Part shown: positions 53,092 to 64,000 of the stretch, piece by piece
Layout of the letters: every line of letters starts with the position of its first letter
How positions within the stretch are numbered: position 1 is the stretch's first letter
Source: Erodium maritimum
Taxonomy: Eukaryota; Streptophyta; Magnoliopsida; Geraniales; Geraniaceae
Length of the DNA: 64,000 nucleotides
Reading direction: 5' to 3'
Assembly: GCA_963921825.1 (NCBI GenBank)
Contig: OY997596.1
Span: 5,089,001-5,153,000 of the forward strand
The notes under the pieces: generated by a model
What the model was told of the DNA's origin: nothing
What the model saw: the letters and a program-made list of their open reading frames with translations, nothing else
Databases searched by the model: none
Made by a program: the position numbers and the translations under genes

Positions 53092-53841
53092 GGTTCGAAA
53101 TTTTTGGGATTTTCAGAAGAAGAAAGAAGAAGATGGAAAGACTTTGTGTAAAGGTTGAAGAGTTGTGATGGAATAGAAATATGAAGAGGTAATATAGAGA
53201 GTTGTGCGTGAATGTACTTGGATTTGACTTGCTAGGATATATAGATTAGCCTAAATCCAATATCGGTTATGATTTAAAAAGATTTTATAAAAAAAAATGA
53301 TTAGATTAATTAGTGGTGTTAAATCAAGGAAGTAAATGGGAACATGCAAAACCGTCAAATATTTAGGAATTTCGAAACTAACAAAATTTTAGTAATTTTT
53401 GTAAATTATTATAAATTTAAATATAAGATTAGTACAATTTAAGGTAATTGTTTATGATTTAGTCTTAATTGATTTGTTTGCTATATATGTAATGTCATAA
53501 TAGTCAATGGTAAATGATTATTTACTATAAGGTAATAAAATATAATAATACACAAAATATGATATTGACTAATATATTAAAATTATAATGTTAATTTTTT
53601 TTAAATGGATATTTTGATTTATATAGGGTTTAGTGTTTAAAGTTTGTTGTTAAATTTCAAAGTTTCAGTTTGCAGGGTTGTAGTGTTTAGTGTTAAGTTT
53701 CAAATGTTATAGTTTGAAATTTTCAGTTTACATGATTTATAGTTTATAGTTTAGAGTTTAGGGTATCTTGATATATTTTAAAGTTTAAATTGTAGGGATT
53801 TAGAATTTAGTGTGCATTTTGAAAGTTTCCAGTTTGTATCG
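53092..53841. other. AT-rich upstream region with degenerate ttagggttt-like words
   Basis: 53092-53280 is probably the promoter and leader of the acidic ORF (minus strand). 53620-53810 contains many gtttagtgtttaaagttt-like words reminiscent of decayed telomere-type repeats but too irregular to call. The gypsy fragment begins at about 53842. Confidence 0.4.
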
Positions 53842-55755
53842 CCGTGCATGGTCCCGCTCGAGAGGAAAAAACATGGAGGTAAAATGTTGTCATCTATTAC
53901 TTCCAGTTTTGATGCTAAACTCTCTTCTTCTACCTTTGTTGGGGTCAAAGGGTGTGACAAAGGGGTGGAGAAGGAAGAAGTGGTTCCCGAGAAGGTGGGG
54001 GAGCTTGTGGCTGAACTCAAGGACATCCCGTCTTGTGAGTTGACCCCGAAGCTCCCACCGAGGCATGATGTTTCTCAAGGCAAGGAGATGGTGCCCGTGG
54101 GATTTGCTAGCATCCAAGCAAGCACCCTTCAAGGGGACTTGTTGGGACGCATCAAGGAGGGCCTGAGGCATGACCCGTTGGCTAACACCATTGTGAGCTA
54201 TGCCAAGGAGGGCAAGACGAGGCGGTTCTGGATGGAGGACAGCCTGATTCGGACAAAGGGACGAAGACTCTATGTGCCGAAGTATGGGAACTTGAGGCGA
54301 GAGATCCTCAAGGAGTGTCATGACGTCAAGTGGGCAGGACATCCGAGCATTCATAGGACTCAAGAATTGTTGGAGACGTCCTATAATTGGCCGCAGATGA
54401 AGGACGATATGGAGTCTTACGTCAAGACATGTCTTGTGTGCCAACAAGACAAGGGAGAACATAAGGCTTATGCGGGGTTGTTGCAGCTATTACCTATTCC
54501 GGAGGGGCCATGAGAGAGTGTCTCCATGGACTTTATTGTGGGGTTGCCCAAGTCTCAAGGGAACTCCATAATAATGGTGGTTGTAGACAGATTCTCGAAG
54601 TATAGCACCTTCATACTGGCACCGAAGCAATGTCCTGCGGAGGTGGCTGCGAAGTTGTTCTTCAAGCATGTGGTGAAGTTGTGGGGGCTGCCCAAAACTA
54701 TCGTGAGCGACCGAGACTCAAGGTTCACGGGTAAGTTTTGGACCGAGTTATTTAAATTGATGGAGTCGGATTTAAATTTCTCTACTTCCCTTCATCCTCA
54801 AACGGACGGTCAAACCGAATGGATTAACTCCTTGTTGGAGCTATATTTGCGTCACTACGTCAAGGCCAATCAAGTTGATTGGGCACCTTTGTTGGACGTG
54901 GCGCAATTTAGTTACAACTTGCAACGGAGCGAGTCCACGTGGAGAAGTCCTTTTGAGTTGGCGACGGGGAGGCAGCCCATAACTCCGAATGCTCTAGTGA
55001 CGGGCTACACGGGGAGTAGTCCAGCTGCATTTCAGGTTGTGAAGGTATGGCACGAGCAACATGACATTGCTAAATCCAACTTGGCAAAGGCAGCGAAGAA
55101 AATGAAGAAATGGGCGGACAAGAAGAGGCGTCATGTAGAGTTCATGGAGGGAGACTTGGTCCTTGTGAAGCTCACTACGCATGCGCACGGGTTACACCGA
55201 GGGCTCATGCATAAGTAAGAGGGTCCGTTTCCCATTCTCAAGAAGGTTGGAAAGGTGGCGTACAAGTTGGAGCTTCCATCACATTTGACATTCCATCTCG
55301 TCTTCCATGTAAGTATGTTAAAGGCTTATCATGCAGATGAGGGGGATTCAAGCCGAGGGAAGTCTACCCGAGCTCCAATGGGTGTGCGGACCGCATATGA
55401 CAAGGAAGTTAAGGCTATCTTGGCTGATCGTCTACACAAGGATCACAAGCGCCGAGAGTACTTCGTGTCATGGAAGGGCTTTCCGGAGAGCGAGCGAAGT
55501 TGGGAGCCTTGTAACTCGTTGTGGGAATACGAGGGGCTCATTCGGGACTACCACCAAGCGAAGAATGCCGAGGCACGGGGAAAGGGGCAGCCGAGCATCG
55601 GGGCGATTGCTCGTTTTGGTGGGGGAGGATGTCACGGACCGAATATTTGCATAGGCCCAAGTACGTGTGGGACAAGTATGGGCAACGAAGCGGGCTCGGT
55701 CCGAGTTGGTGGCAAAGAGGAAGACACATGGTCAAGGACCATTAGAAGATCTTGA
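53842..55755 (+). pseudogene. Chromovirus pol C-terminal half (integrase and chromodomain)
   Basis: A single frame with two stops (TGA 54511-54513, TAA 55216-55218). The integrase zinc finger spans about 54310-54450 (HDVKWAGHPSIHRT ... CLVCQQDKGEH). The core has MDFIVGLPKS, VVVDRFSKYSTF, IVSDRDSRFTGKFW and HPQTDGQTEWINSL, carrying the D, D and E residues. The GPFPILKKVGKVAYKLELP linker leads to a chromodomain at about 55405-55555 (RREYFVSWKGFPESERSWEP). Such chromodomains bind histone marks and guide insertion. The stops lie at a Trp (TGG to TGA) and probably a Tyr codon. The frame overlaps the 3' LTR. Confidence 0.88.
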
Positions 55756-56270
55756 CATGGCCAAGTTGGGCTTATGCCACTTGGGCGATGAGGTGTCGCA
55801 CGAATCAAGGAAGGAGACACCATGTGGACGGACACATGGGCGAGGGGACAAGATGGAGGAGAATGGGGGATTGAGATCTCCTCATTTAAATCCTGATTTG
55901 GTCAACTTCAATTTGAATTCGAAATCAAATATGATTTGAATTCAAATCAAATCATCTTTGATTATTTCCTTGATTGTTGTAATCCAAAAGATCCTTAATG
56001 ATATTCTTGGAGTAGTATAAATAGGATGATAGCATAGACCATTGTACTTACTCATTCACTTGTTCATTCTCAATACGAGTCCAAAACGCTCTCTCTTTGA
56101 GCACCATATTCTCTTGTCTTCTTCCTTTCTTGGTTGGTTTATTCTAGCTGTTATCAAATCGCTTCCGCAAAGTGGTAAGGCTGATCACTTCGCTTGCAAA
56201 GCTCTAGGAAAAGACTTGTGCAAGGTTGTGAGCCGCACAGATCAAAGGGTGGAAACTTGGTCCCGTGATA
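55630..56270 (+). repeat. 3' LTR of the truncated chromovirus (641 bp)
   Basis: It starts TGTCACGGACCG inside the pol frame and ends CCCGTGATA. Terminal inverted match TGTCACGG/CCGTGATA has one mismatch. A TATA-like tataaata is at about 56017-56024. No matching 5' LTR is in the window. Confidence 0.7.
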
Positions 56271-56355
56271 TGTTAGGCTGAAATTTTAATTTTTTATTCT
56301 AACAGTCAGCCATACCACCAGCCTTACCATTTTAGGGTTGGAGATGCTCTAAGGA
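56271..56355. mobile_element. Terminus of a PIF/Harbinger-like MITE
   Basis: gggttggagatgctc at about 56335-56349 followed by TAA is the reverse complement of a GAGCATCTCCAACC-type end with the 3-bp TAA duplication. The partner end is not seen on the left, probably lost with the gypsy truncation. Confidence 0.4.
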
Positions 56356-57358
56356 AATAACGATGATAAGCAAACAATCAAATTAATGATGTACTTTATC
56401 ATGAAATAAAATTTAAAATTATTACTCTCTTATTTACTATTTAAAATAATATTTAAATTGATATGAAAATACAGATGCACAATAAAAGAATGTAGCAACT
56501 CAGTGCATACTCAAATCGAATGCATATTCAAACACATTATTTATTAGTAATACTTAAATTGAATGCTTAATTTAATTTTGTTAATAGTTCAATGCACGCT
56601 CATACTCAAACATAATGTATTGACAATAACCTCCTTTATCATATACATGCAAGACATGCAACAGAAAGATAACCTCCTTTATCATATACACGTAAGACAT
56701 GCAATAGAAAGATAACCTTCTTTATCATATACACGTAAGACATGCAACAAAAAGATACTAATAAATCGGGTTTATACTTCAAAAGCAACATGTACTAATG
56801 ACAACAATTTTATTGTGACATACAACATAATATAAGAAACAAAATGGATCCAATAACCAACTTCAAAGTTCAAATTAAATATAAAATAACATTTTTTATT
56901 GAGACAAACAACTATATCAACTCAAAATTAAAAAGAAACCAAAGAAAGTATCATCGACTTCAAAGTTCAAACTAAACATCATCAAGACCATGTATCTGCT
57001 TCAACCTAAAATAACAAGAATAACATCCTCAAGATTCATATAATGTGAGCCAAAATTATACAAGATACGAAGTATTAGACATAGTACCTTACACTAAATC
57101 AAGCATTTTCATCGGTCGTGATATTTCCCTAATAATCAAAATAAGAAATGTCAAAACATAAAAATAATTTTAACAATGAATTAGATTGCATGTAATATAT
57201 TAAAAATGTACCTCATCAATCATCTTCATTATAAAAAAATGGTTGATGATATGCATTCATATCTTTAGAACATGTCTTTTAAAAAAAATACATTAACATT
57301 AGAAAATAAAATAAACATTATGCATAAAAATTCCAAATAACTAGATTGCATAAAATAT
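56356..57358. other. AT-rich DNA with a 43-bp triple tandem repeat
   Basis: Three 43-bp units (ataacctcctttatcatata ...) start at 56626, 56669 and 56712. Otherwise AT-rich and non-coding. It may include the 3' region of the minus-strand hAT gene that starts at 57359. Confidence 0.6.
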
Positions 57359-58942
57359 TTAATTTACCTCATATCTCATTCCATAACCAACTTGGAGCAC
57401 CATAAGTGCCTCCAAAGTATTCGAATGGAATCTACTATGATATTGAGTGATCATTCTACCGCCATAACTAAATGCGGATTCAGAAGCTATTGTTGAAATT
57501 GGAATAGCTAGAATATCGCTAGCTATTTTTTGTAAAGTTGGCCACCAAGCTAGAATGTCAAAATCCACGCTTCTTTGTATGAGTGTTTCTTCCAAATACT
57601 TATCCAATTCTGATCTAGAGAACCCTACATTTTCAGAACTTAAATATGACTCGAAGATAGACCAATCCAAATTTTCATTTGATGAATATGAAGTCTTGCC
57701 ATTAGAATTTTTCACCATATCACGCTTTTGTGTTAACACTCTTGAATATCTACATTCGTACTCCTCAAAAAGCTTAGAACACAATGTTCTTACTTTCTCA
57801 ATCTCCAACATAGATCCACTACCATAAAGTTTAGGGAAATAAGCTTCCAAAAGTTGCATCTTATATCTTGGATCCAAGACAACAGCAATAGTCATAACTC
57901 CATGTATGTTGTGCCAATACTTGTCAAAATTTTGACTCATACTCAATGTCATGGACTTTACCATTTCACTTGAAGATGCTTGCTATGAAAACAATGCAAA
58001 TCTAATTGAACACATGTGATGAAAAAATATTGACACTATGATACTTACTATTATAGAATGCCTCAGTCACCTCATGAAAAATGTTAAGCTTCTCACATAC
58101 TTCTTCAAATACCTCTCATTTCTCATTTGTTGGAAAACACTTAAACAACTCCTCCCAAATTTCCAATCGCATAAAGACTATCATGTAGTCTAATACGCAG
58201 AGCCAGCCCTAAGGCCAAGCAGCCTATGCCATGGCTTGGGGCTCAAGAAAAATAAAAAAAATATTTGAGGGTATATATGTAATTTTATATAAATAATAAG
58301 ATATTAATTAATTAGTTTAATTTCTAGTTTTGGCGTTTAATTAGTGAGGGATACGAAGCGTTTTTACACGCTGAATCAAAAAACCAGACGAGTTCTATTT
58401 CCTGTTAAACACAACAACTAAATTCCAGTTTGATTCTTCTGATAACACTGCGGTAGTAAAATTCCAGTTTGATTGTTCAATTATCGCATGCTCTGTGATC
58501 TATGATCTATCCAAGTAAGCTTCCAATTTCATATGTTTTGAGTTTGAGCAATTTATTGATTAGTTTCATAGGGTTTGATTGTATATTTGTATTGACTGTA
58601 ATTCTATCTCTACTGATACTTTCTGTGGACAATCAAGATTTATATACTTAGCAATTGTCTCAAGCCATCATGTCATTAAATGAATGACTTAGTGTTAAAT
58701 ATTTTTTTAGTTTACTGAATGTTGAATTGTTGATTAAGCCATTAAGGTTTGTGGTGGTGTTGGGTACTTGGGTTTACTCATTTTAGTTTGTTGATTAATG
58801 TGTTAATCTACATTTTTTCATCTATATAAGTATTCTTGATGCTACAAAACTTATATTTTCTTTCTTCTTTGTACATACTATGGTATTCATTTTGTTTGAG
58901 CCCTTGACAGATTTGTGACTATACACAAACATTTGATTTACG

Positions 58943-61536
58943 ATGAAAAAACATCGTTTCGGAGCTCAGATAAGAAAAAAATGTCAACAACAAGCTGAGT
59001 TTTTGAAGGACTATGCTAAAGGTGGGAGACTTTTGAAGTGGATGAAACCAACAAATATTGTTGGTGGTGAATCTAGTACTGTAGATGTTGATGAAGCCAG
59101 AGAAAGTGAAAAATATGATCATTGTTGATAATAACAACACAATTCTTGGAGATGAAGAGTTATTGCCCAACAACGAAGAAGATTCTGGTAATAATGCAGA
59201 TGACAATGCTAATGAGAACGAAGCTCGAGAAGATGCAGGTTTAGTGAATGACATTGAAGTTGAAAATGTTACTTCCGAGAATGATGGTGATCTTGGAGAC
59301 GGGGATGGTGAACCTATAGATATCTGTGACCCTGGAAATTGGGGTAAAATCGATAATAAATTCAGAGACTTCATGGTTCAGAAAGGACCAATAAGAGTAG
59401 AACTTGACGACTCTCGTTATCCTTCCAATGATACTAGAAGACATTTTCCAAACTCCTATTACTCTCAAAAGCTAATGAATGGGGAGAAACAAGATATAAA
59501 GTGGCTTCTTTATTCAAAAGTTGCGAAGAAAGTTTTTTGCTTCTGTTGCAAGTTGTTTAGCACAATAAGTCTTCTAGCTTTCTCGCTTCCACGGGATATG
59601 ATAATTAGAGAAACCTTAGCAAGAGTCTTAAAGAGCATGAAGATGGCAGAGATCACATTAGATGTATGCATTCGTGGAAAGAATTAGAAAGAAGATTTAA
59701 GAGTGATGCTACTATTGACAAAGACCTGCAACAAGCCATTAACAAGGAGAGGGAGCATTGGAAGCAAGTTCTGATTAGGATTTTTGCAGTGGTTAAGACT
59801 CATGCTAAAAACAATATGGCTTTCCGTGGAGATAATGAGAAGATTGGCGATGAGAACAATGATAATTTTTTGGGTATAACTGAGATGCTAGGTGAGTTTG
59901 ATCCAGTTATGAAGGAGCATATTCGGCGCATTCATGGTAAGGAAATTCATTATCATTATCTTAGTCATAAAATTCAGAACGAATTGATTCGGATGCTAGC
60001 TGGAGAGTTGAAATCATTGATAATCAAGAAAATTCAGGATGCGAAGTATTTTGCAGTGATACTTGATTGCACTCCTGACCTAAGTCATGAAGAGCAAATG
60101 CCACTTGTTGTTCGATATGTGAACACATCAACCGATCATGCCAAAGTTGAAGAATATTTCCTCCAATTTATAAAGGTTGATGATACATCCGGAGAAGGAC
60201 TTTTGATTCACTTACAAAGGCATTACATGATCTCAACCTAGATATCGATAATGTGAGGGGGCAAGAGTATGATAATGGAGCAAATATGAAAGGTAAAAAC
60301 AAAGGTGTGCTGAAAAGACTACTCGACATAAATTCTAAAGCATTTTACACTCCATGCGGATGTCATAGTCTCAATCTCACACTTTGTGACATGGCCAACT
60401 CATGTGATTTGGCAATCACATTCTTTGGAATTGTGCAGCGTGTTTATCGCTTGTTTTCTTCTTCTACAAAGAGATGAAGTGTTTTTACTGAAGCAATTAG
60501 AACTAATGGCATCACTGTGAAGCCATTGTCTAAAACTCGTTGGGAAAGTCGTCTTGAGAGTGTCTGCTATTAGATTCCAAATTCCAGAGATTAAAAAAAG
60601 CACTGCTTAAGTTAGCAAAAACAAAGGATGATCCTAAGTGATGCCGAGGCATTGCTAGGAAAGAAAGGAATTCTGAGTTTAGAATTTGTGTTCAGTATGG
60701 TCATTTGGCATGATATTTTGTTCTCTATTAATGCCGTCAGTAAGTTATTGCAGCCAGAAAATATGGACATCGATATTGCAATTGATCAACTGAGGGGGTT
60801 GATTTCCTACTTTCAAAATGCTCGGGAGCATGGATTTGAAAAGGATATGGAAGAAGCAAAGAAGATAGCACGTAAATTAGGTATTGAACATATACTCAGT
60901 GAATCACGTTTCAGAAAAAGAAAAAAACAATTTGATGAAAGTGGTGAAGAAGATGTGATATTGTCAGCTGAACAAGATCTTAGAGTGAACTATTTCATTT
61001 GTTTACTAGATTATGTCGATTCATCACTTCAGTTCAGATTCGATCAGTTTAAGTTATATGAGAAGACTTTTGGTTTTTTATTCAATGTGAGAAAGTTGCA
61101 GTCTGCAAATGATGATACTCCGAAGGCTTCTTGCATCAACCTTGAAAATTTTCTGAAGCATGGCGATGCCTCTGATATTGATGGGAGTGATTTGTTTCTT
61201 GAGTTAAGAGTCTTGAAAGAATGCTTGCCACCTGGAACTGAAAAGACAATTGAGATTATAAATTTTTTGAAGATGATGGAAGGGTGTTATCCAAATGCTA
61301 CTATTTCTTACAAGATTCTATTGACTATACCACTCACAGTTGCTTCTGTTGAAACGAGTTTTTCAAAGTTAAAACTGATCAAGTCTTATCTTCGTTCTAC
61401 GATGTCACAAGAGAGGCTGAATGGTTTGTCTATGATCTCAATTGAGAAAAATCTGCTTCTGGATATTATTGATTATGAAAGATTGATGAATGATTTTGCT
61501 AGCAAAACTGCGAGAAGAACAATTTTTCAAAATTGA
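58943..61536 (+). pseudogene. hAT transposase, TTF zinc finger/DUF4371 type, frameshifted
   Basis: ATG 58943 (MKKHRFGAQIRKKC) opens the frame; it shifts at about 59085-59128. An acidic region follows, then a TTF-type zinc finger (RHFPNSYYSQ, WLLYSKVAKKVFCFCCKLF) at about 59435-59560. After another shift comes DUF4371 (ERRFKSDATIDKDLQQAINK ... AKYFAVILDCTPDLSHEEQM), 59666-60241. The region with QEYDNGANMKGKNKGV and CGCHSLNLTLCDMA is 60253-60477. The C-terminal open frame 60628-61536 contains the dimerisation region (LTIPLTVASVETSFSKLKLI, RLNGLSMISIEK). The domestic relatives of this type are ZMYM-like proteins. Four frameshifts/stops mean it is inactive, but sequence decay is mild. Confidence 0.85.
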
Positions 61537-62189
61537 CGAGCACATATGCGTTTTAGGTATTTTCAACTTACTTGCTTGAAATTCTTATTTTTGTTTGCAT
61601 TCGTTCATTATTAACACTGCTTCTTTTTTCTTTTTCTTTTTATGTTTTTGAAGGTCTGGCGTGGAGTCTTCTCTCAAGATTATGGATTCACTTTTGTATT
61701 GCATATATCTTTGTTGGAATTTTGGAGTTCATTGTTGTCTTCTATTTCATGTAAGTACTCTCACTCACTATGTTTACTCAGTTATCTTCTATATGTTGTG
61801 TGAAGATGGAAGAGGTTGTTTTGTGACTATCAACTTCCTTTGGTGCCTTTTATATATGCCTTTTTAGTCTTAACTTTTGTATTATCTGTCATATTTGTGA
61901 TGTATGCTTTAACTATAAGTTGTTCCACGCGGTTGTGGGTTGTGAGTCATTGTGTTTCTATCAAAGGAACAACACGTGTAGCTATTGTGGTTACCATTTC
62001 TATGTTGATAGTGGGAATAATGAAATTATTGTTCAATTGAGTTCCCCCTTTCTCATCCAAGACTATACTGACCATAAACGTTTGGTACAACTCTTTGTGA
62101 TATTGATGAATTCGCATATTAAGATGTGATATTGATGAATGTAATATTATATGAATTCGGTAAAAAATCGAGATTAAGGGGCTCAAAAA
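61537..62189 (+). other. 3' untranslated part of the nested hAT
   Basis: T-rich sequence after the transposase stop. A string of overlapping short open frames (61572-62129) has no domain similarity I can name. It ends at the ggggctc sub-terminal repeat. Confidence 0.5.
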
Positions 62190-62558
62190 AGTGAGTCGTT
62201 TGGGGCTCCAAATTCTCAGGGCCGGCTCTGCTAATACGACTTTCAACATTATGTAAGTGGAGTTCTATTGTGTTTTGCAATCAAAAGTTATTTTTTTGTA
62301 CACTCAATAACCAGTCCACGCTTTGTTTCTTCAAATTTATGCACTCTTTTGGGAGTTGAACTCCAATAAAAAAAATTGTCTCACGTTCTCAATACCTTTT
62401 TTTTATAATAGCTAAACCATCTTGCACAATCAAATTGAGAATAAGAGCACAACACCACATGTGCAATAGTTTTCCATCTAGTAGAAGTGAGCTACGAGGA
62501 AGCTTTTCCAACAAATTTCTTACAACCGAATCATTAGTTGTGAAATTATCTACTGCAA

Positions 62559-63350
62559 GGTTGTAAAAGGCGACATGCACTAGTCGGACGGCGAGGACTA
62601 GTTGGGGCCTAGGCGGATTTTATTATTATTTATTATTATTAAATATATATATTAGACATATATAGTCAAAAATTCAAAATTGACTGTTTCATAGTATATA
62701 AAAATACTTTTTTGTATATAAATATCTAATAAAATCTAAACATTTTTGTTAAGTGCAACTAATTTAGTCCAAACCCAACTAAAATGTGAACTCTAAATAA
62801 TGCAATTTGTTAAATGCACAACATTTGTTAGTGTAGACTTACAGATTACTGTATTGAACATAGATGTAATTATGAAATTACTTTTAAATATAGATTAAAT
62901 TAATTTTAAACAACAAACCACATCCTCGATTTACTCACATGGGTTTGGTATCCTTTCCACTTCTCAAATGCATTTTTCAATGTCTTTCTCACTTTCCAAA
63001 GTTCATTTTACTTTCTCTTTCTTACTCTCTCTCAACAAACCATGATTATGGTCTTTATTACTTCTTTACTGAGCTCCGACCCAACACCATAACTCTTCAC
63101 TCTCTCTTCCAGCCATGGCTATCCTCTGCAACTTTTCCCCTTACATTCACATTTCTACAGTGGAGCTGAGGTCTCTTCTTCTCTATTTTTTTCTTATTTT
63201 TCTCTTATACCGCCTCACTCCGACTAGGCCCACCTCACTCTGACTCAGCCGCCTAATCGCCGGGAAGTCGGATGGCCGCCTCACTCCGACCGACTAGCAC
63301 TAACTGTGGCGGTAATGGTGATTTTCGCGTCTAGGCCGACTTTTACAACC
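62559..63350. mobile_element. TIR element GGTTGTAAAAG (792 bp) inserted in the hAT gene
   Basis: GGTTGTAAAAGGCG at the left and CGACTTTTACAACC at the right are inverted repeats with one mismatch. Both flanks carry minus-strand hAT coding sequence, so it is an insertion. Sub-terminal ggcctaggcgg and cgcgtctaggccgac are also related. No equal-length target duplication is visible (left tactgcaa, right atgatctg). It has AT-rich, then pyrimidine-rich content and no credible protein, so it is non-autonomous and of uncertain superfamily. Confidence 0.6.
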
Positions 63351-63690
63351 ATGATCTGTCAATGTAGATATTTTTTTTTATCCAAATTCTAATCTAGCAT
63401 ACATTCCAACAACATGTTAGCAAGAACGTCAAAAGTGTGTAGACAAGACTCATATTTAAACCTAAATACATGAACTATGTTAATAAAATAGACATGACAT
63501 AAAATTAAACTATTATCCAAAAAAATTGTTGAAACACAATACCCGATAATTCTTCTTTGTATTTTCCAGTCGTTATCAATGTAATGCATCGTGATTGCCA
63601 TGAAACCTTTTTTTATTGCTTTCCGTTCACATATCTGTAGTCATTGCGATCTTGCTTTCATTTCTCTCTAACATCTTCACTATAACATAG

Positions 63691-64000
63691 TTGTGTGTCA
63701 TATATATAGAGTTGGGCGAATTGAGGTGGGTGCCCTTCCACAGGGAGAAGCGAAACGAGGTTGTGGTAGTTTTGGCCACAAACTCTAAACATATGGGATA
63801 CCTCCACGATTAATAGAATTATCAACCTGAGCTCTGATGGATGTCATTGCAAGTCCTAATTTCAATACCAAAACGCGGTCCACGGGGATCACCATGCTTC
63901 TCAAGTTACGTTGAAAGAAAAGGTGCGGGTTGGGGGATCAGTGGTAAATGTAGATGACCCGCAGAGCAACATATCATGAATATGGGTTGAACGCCAGATC
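63691..64000. other. Unassigned sequence at the right edge
   Basis: The last 300 bases have a more balanced composition (gtgcccttccacagggagaag and similar) but no ORF or known motif. They may be the start of another repeat that continues beyond the window. Confidence 0.35.

Larger units (their letters stand above)
53842..56270 (+). mobile_element. 5'-truncated chromovirus: integrase, chromodomain and 3' LTR
   Basis: Only the 3' third of an element remains. The 3' LTR at 55630-56270 has TGTCACGG...CCGTGATA ends, and a purine tract (ggtgggggagga) precedes it. The left edge at about 53842 is an abrupt transition to AT-rich DNA. Family LTRs differ from both the Tekay-like and A/B families, so this is a third chromovirus lineage in the window. 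Confidence 0.8.
58198..62230 (+). mobile_element. hAT element (4,033 bp) nested in another hAT, perfect 8-bp TSD
   Basis: Ends CAGAGCCAGCCCTAAG and CTCAGGGCCGGCTCTG are inverted repeats with two mismatches. CTAATACG is present at 58190-58197 and at 62231-62238. An 8-bp duplication and CAG-type ends are diagnostic of hAT. Sub-terminal regions share ggggctc words (58237, 62178, 62201). It encodes a TTF-type transposase (58943-61536). Removing it rejoins the minus-strand hAT sequence. Confidence 0.93.
57359..63690 (-). pseudogene. hAT transposase (RICESLEEPER-like), minus strand, split by two insertions
   Basis: Read 5' to 3' on the minus strand, 63690-63351 carries AMTTDMW-type and ITMHYIDNDWKIQRRI motifs. 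62558-62239 carries LAVDNFTTNDSVV and LLHMWCCALILNLIVQDGL. 58189-57970 is a degraded middle part (MIVFMRLEIWEELFKCFPTN). 57964-57359 is an open 201-codon C-terminus. That end has TIAVVLDPRYKMQLLEAYF, the DUF4413-type region, and the hAT dimerisation domain (DILAWWPTLQKIASDILAIP, TIASESAFSYGGRMI). These are in the order of RICESLEEPER/DAYSLEEPER-type BED hAT proteins. Stops and shifts occur in the 5' part. No terminal repeats of this element were identified. Confidence 0.82.

Noticed and set aside
53620-53810. Interstitial telomere repeat
   Set aside because: Words such as gtttagtgtttaaag are too irregular; there is no run of TTTAGGG units.
53890-54462. 190-codon minus-strand open frame
   Set aside because: Antisense to the integrase of the truncated chromovirus, with no domain of its own.
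63691-64000. Ribosomal RNA or organelle-derived sequence at the right edge
   Set aside because: The more balanced composition prompted the idea, but no rRNA or plastid gene motif could be recognised.

Overview
The window looks like a gene-poor, transposon-dense stretch of a flowering-plant nuclear genome, probably a eudicot. The elements present are plant types: chromodomain Ty3/gypsy elements primed from initiator tRNA-Met (TGGTATCAGAGCC sites), a copia gag remnant, LINE ORF1s with a DUF4283/CCHC architecture, PIF/Harbinger Myb-like ORFs, a FAR1-related MULE, and hAT elements of the TTF/DUF4371 and RICESLEEPER kinds. I found no convincing single-copy host gene, rRNA or tRNA gene. The best candidate for a non-transposon gene is a short acidic ORF on the minus strand at 52615-53091.

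Layout. 1-8.1 kb: LINE ORF1 debris, an ORF1-only LINE with a 15-bp target duplication (2686-5028), a hAT-like MITE (5237-5729), a long-armed foldback element full of short tandem repeats (6210-7148), and a minus-strand retroposon with a perfect 12-bp duplication (7501-8146). 8.2-25.7 kb: a PIF/Harbinger-type transposon with two Myb/SANT-like ORFs, split by about 15 kb of nested and inverted chromovirus elements. 25.7-29.9 kb: AT-rich DNA with decayed copia gag and hAT remnants on the minus strand. 29.96-41.02 kb: a complete, young Tekay-like chromovirus with two 3,035-bp LTRs and a GTACA target duplication, inserted beside or within a LINE fragment that ends at 42.29 kb. 42.5-51.4 kb: a FAR1-related/MULE transposase gene interrupted by two solo LTRs of the same Tekay-like family, each with a perfect 5-bp duplication. 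53.8-56.3 kb: a 5'-truncated chromovirus (integrase, chromodomain, 3' LTR). 57.4-63.7 kb: a minus-strand hAT that contains a plus-strand hAT (58198-62230, perfect 8-bp duplication) and a second short TIR element.

The most interesting content is in the 9.85-25.08 kb cluster. A family of non-autonomous chromovirus derivatives has its gag core replaced by a fragment resembling the N-terminal nucleoplasmin-like domain of plant HD2-type histone deacetylases. At least six copies lie here, on both strands. They share LTRs in tandem chains with a related pol-bearing element (14812-18233). One copy (19653-20252) is still a 199-codon open frame that joins a gag-like N-terminus, the HD2-like segment and the remnant of the gag zinc knuckle.

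Working relationships. None of the proteins is clearly functional. The Tekay-like element is closest: pol has a single TGA stop and the LTRs are almost identical, but no gag is recognisable, so it would need gag supplied in trans. The HD2-carrying elements have no pol at all and would depend on autonomous relatives.
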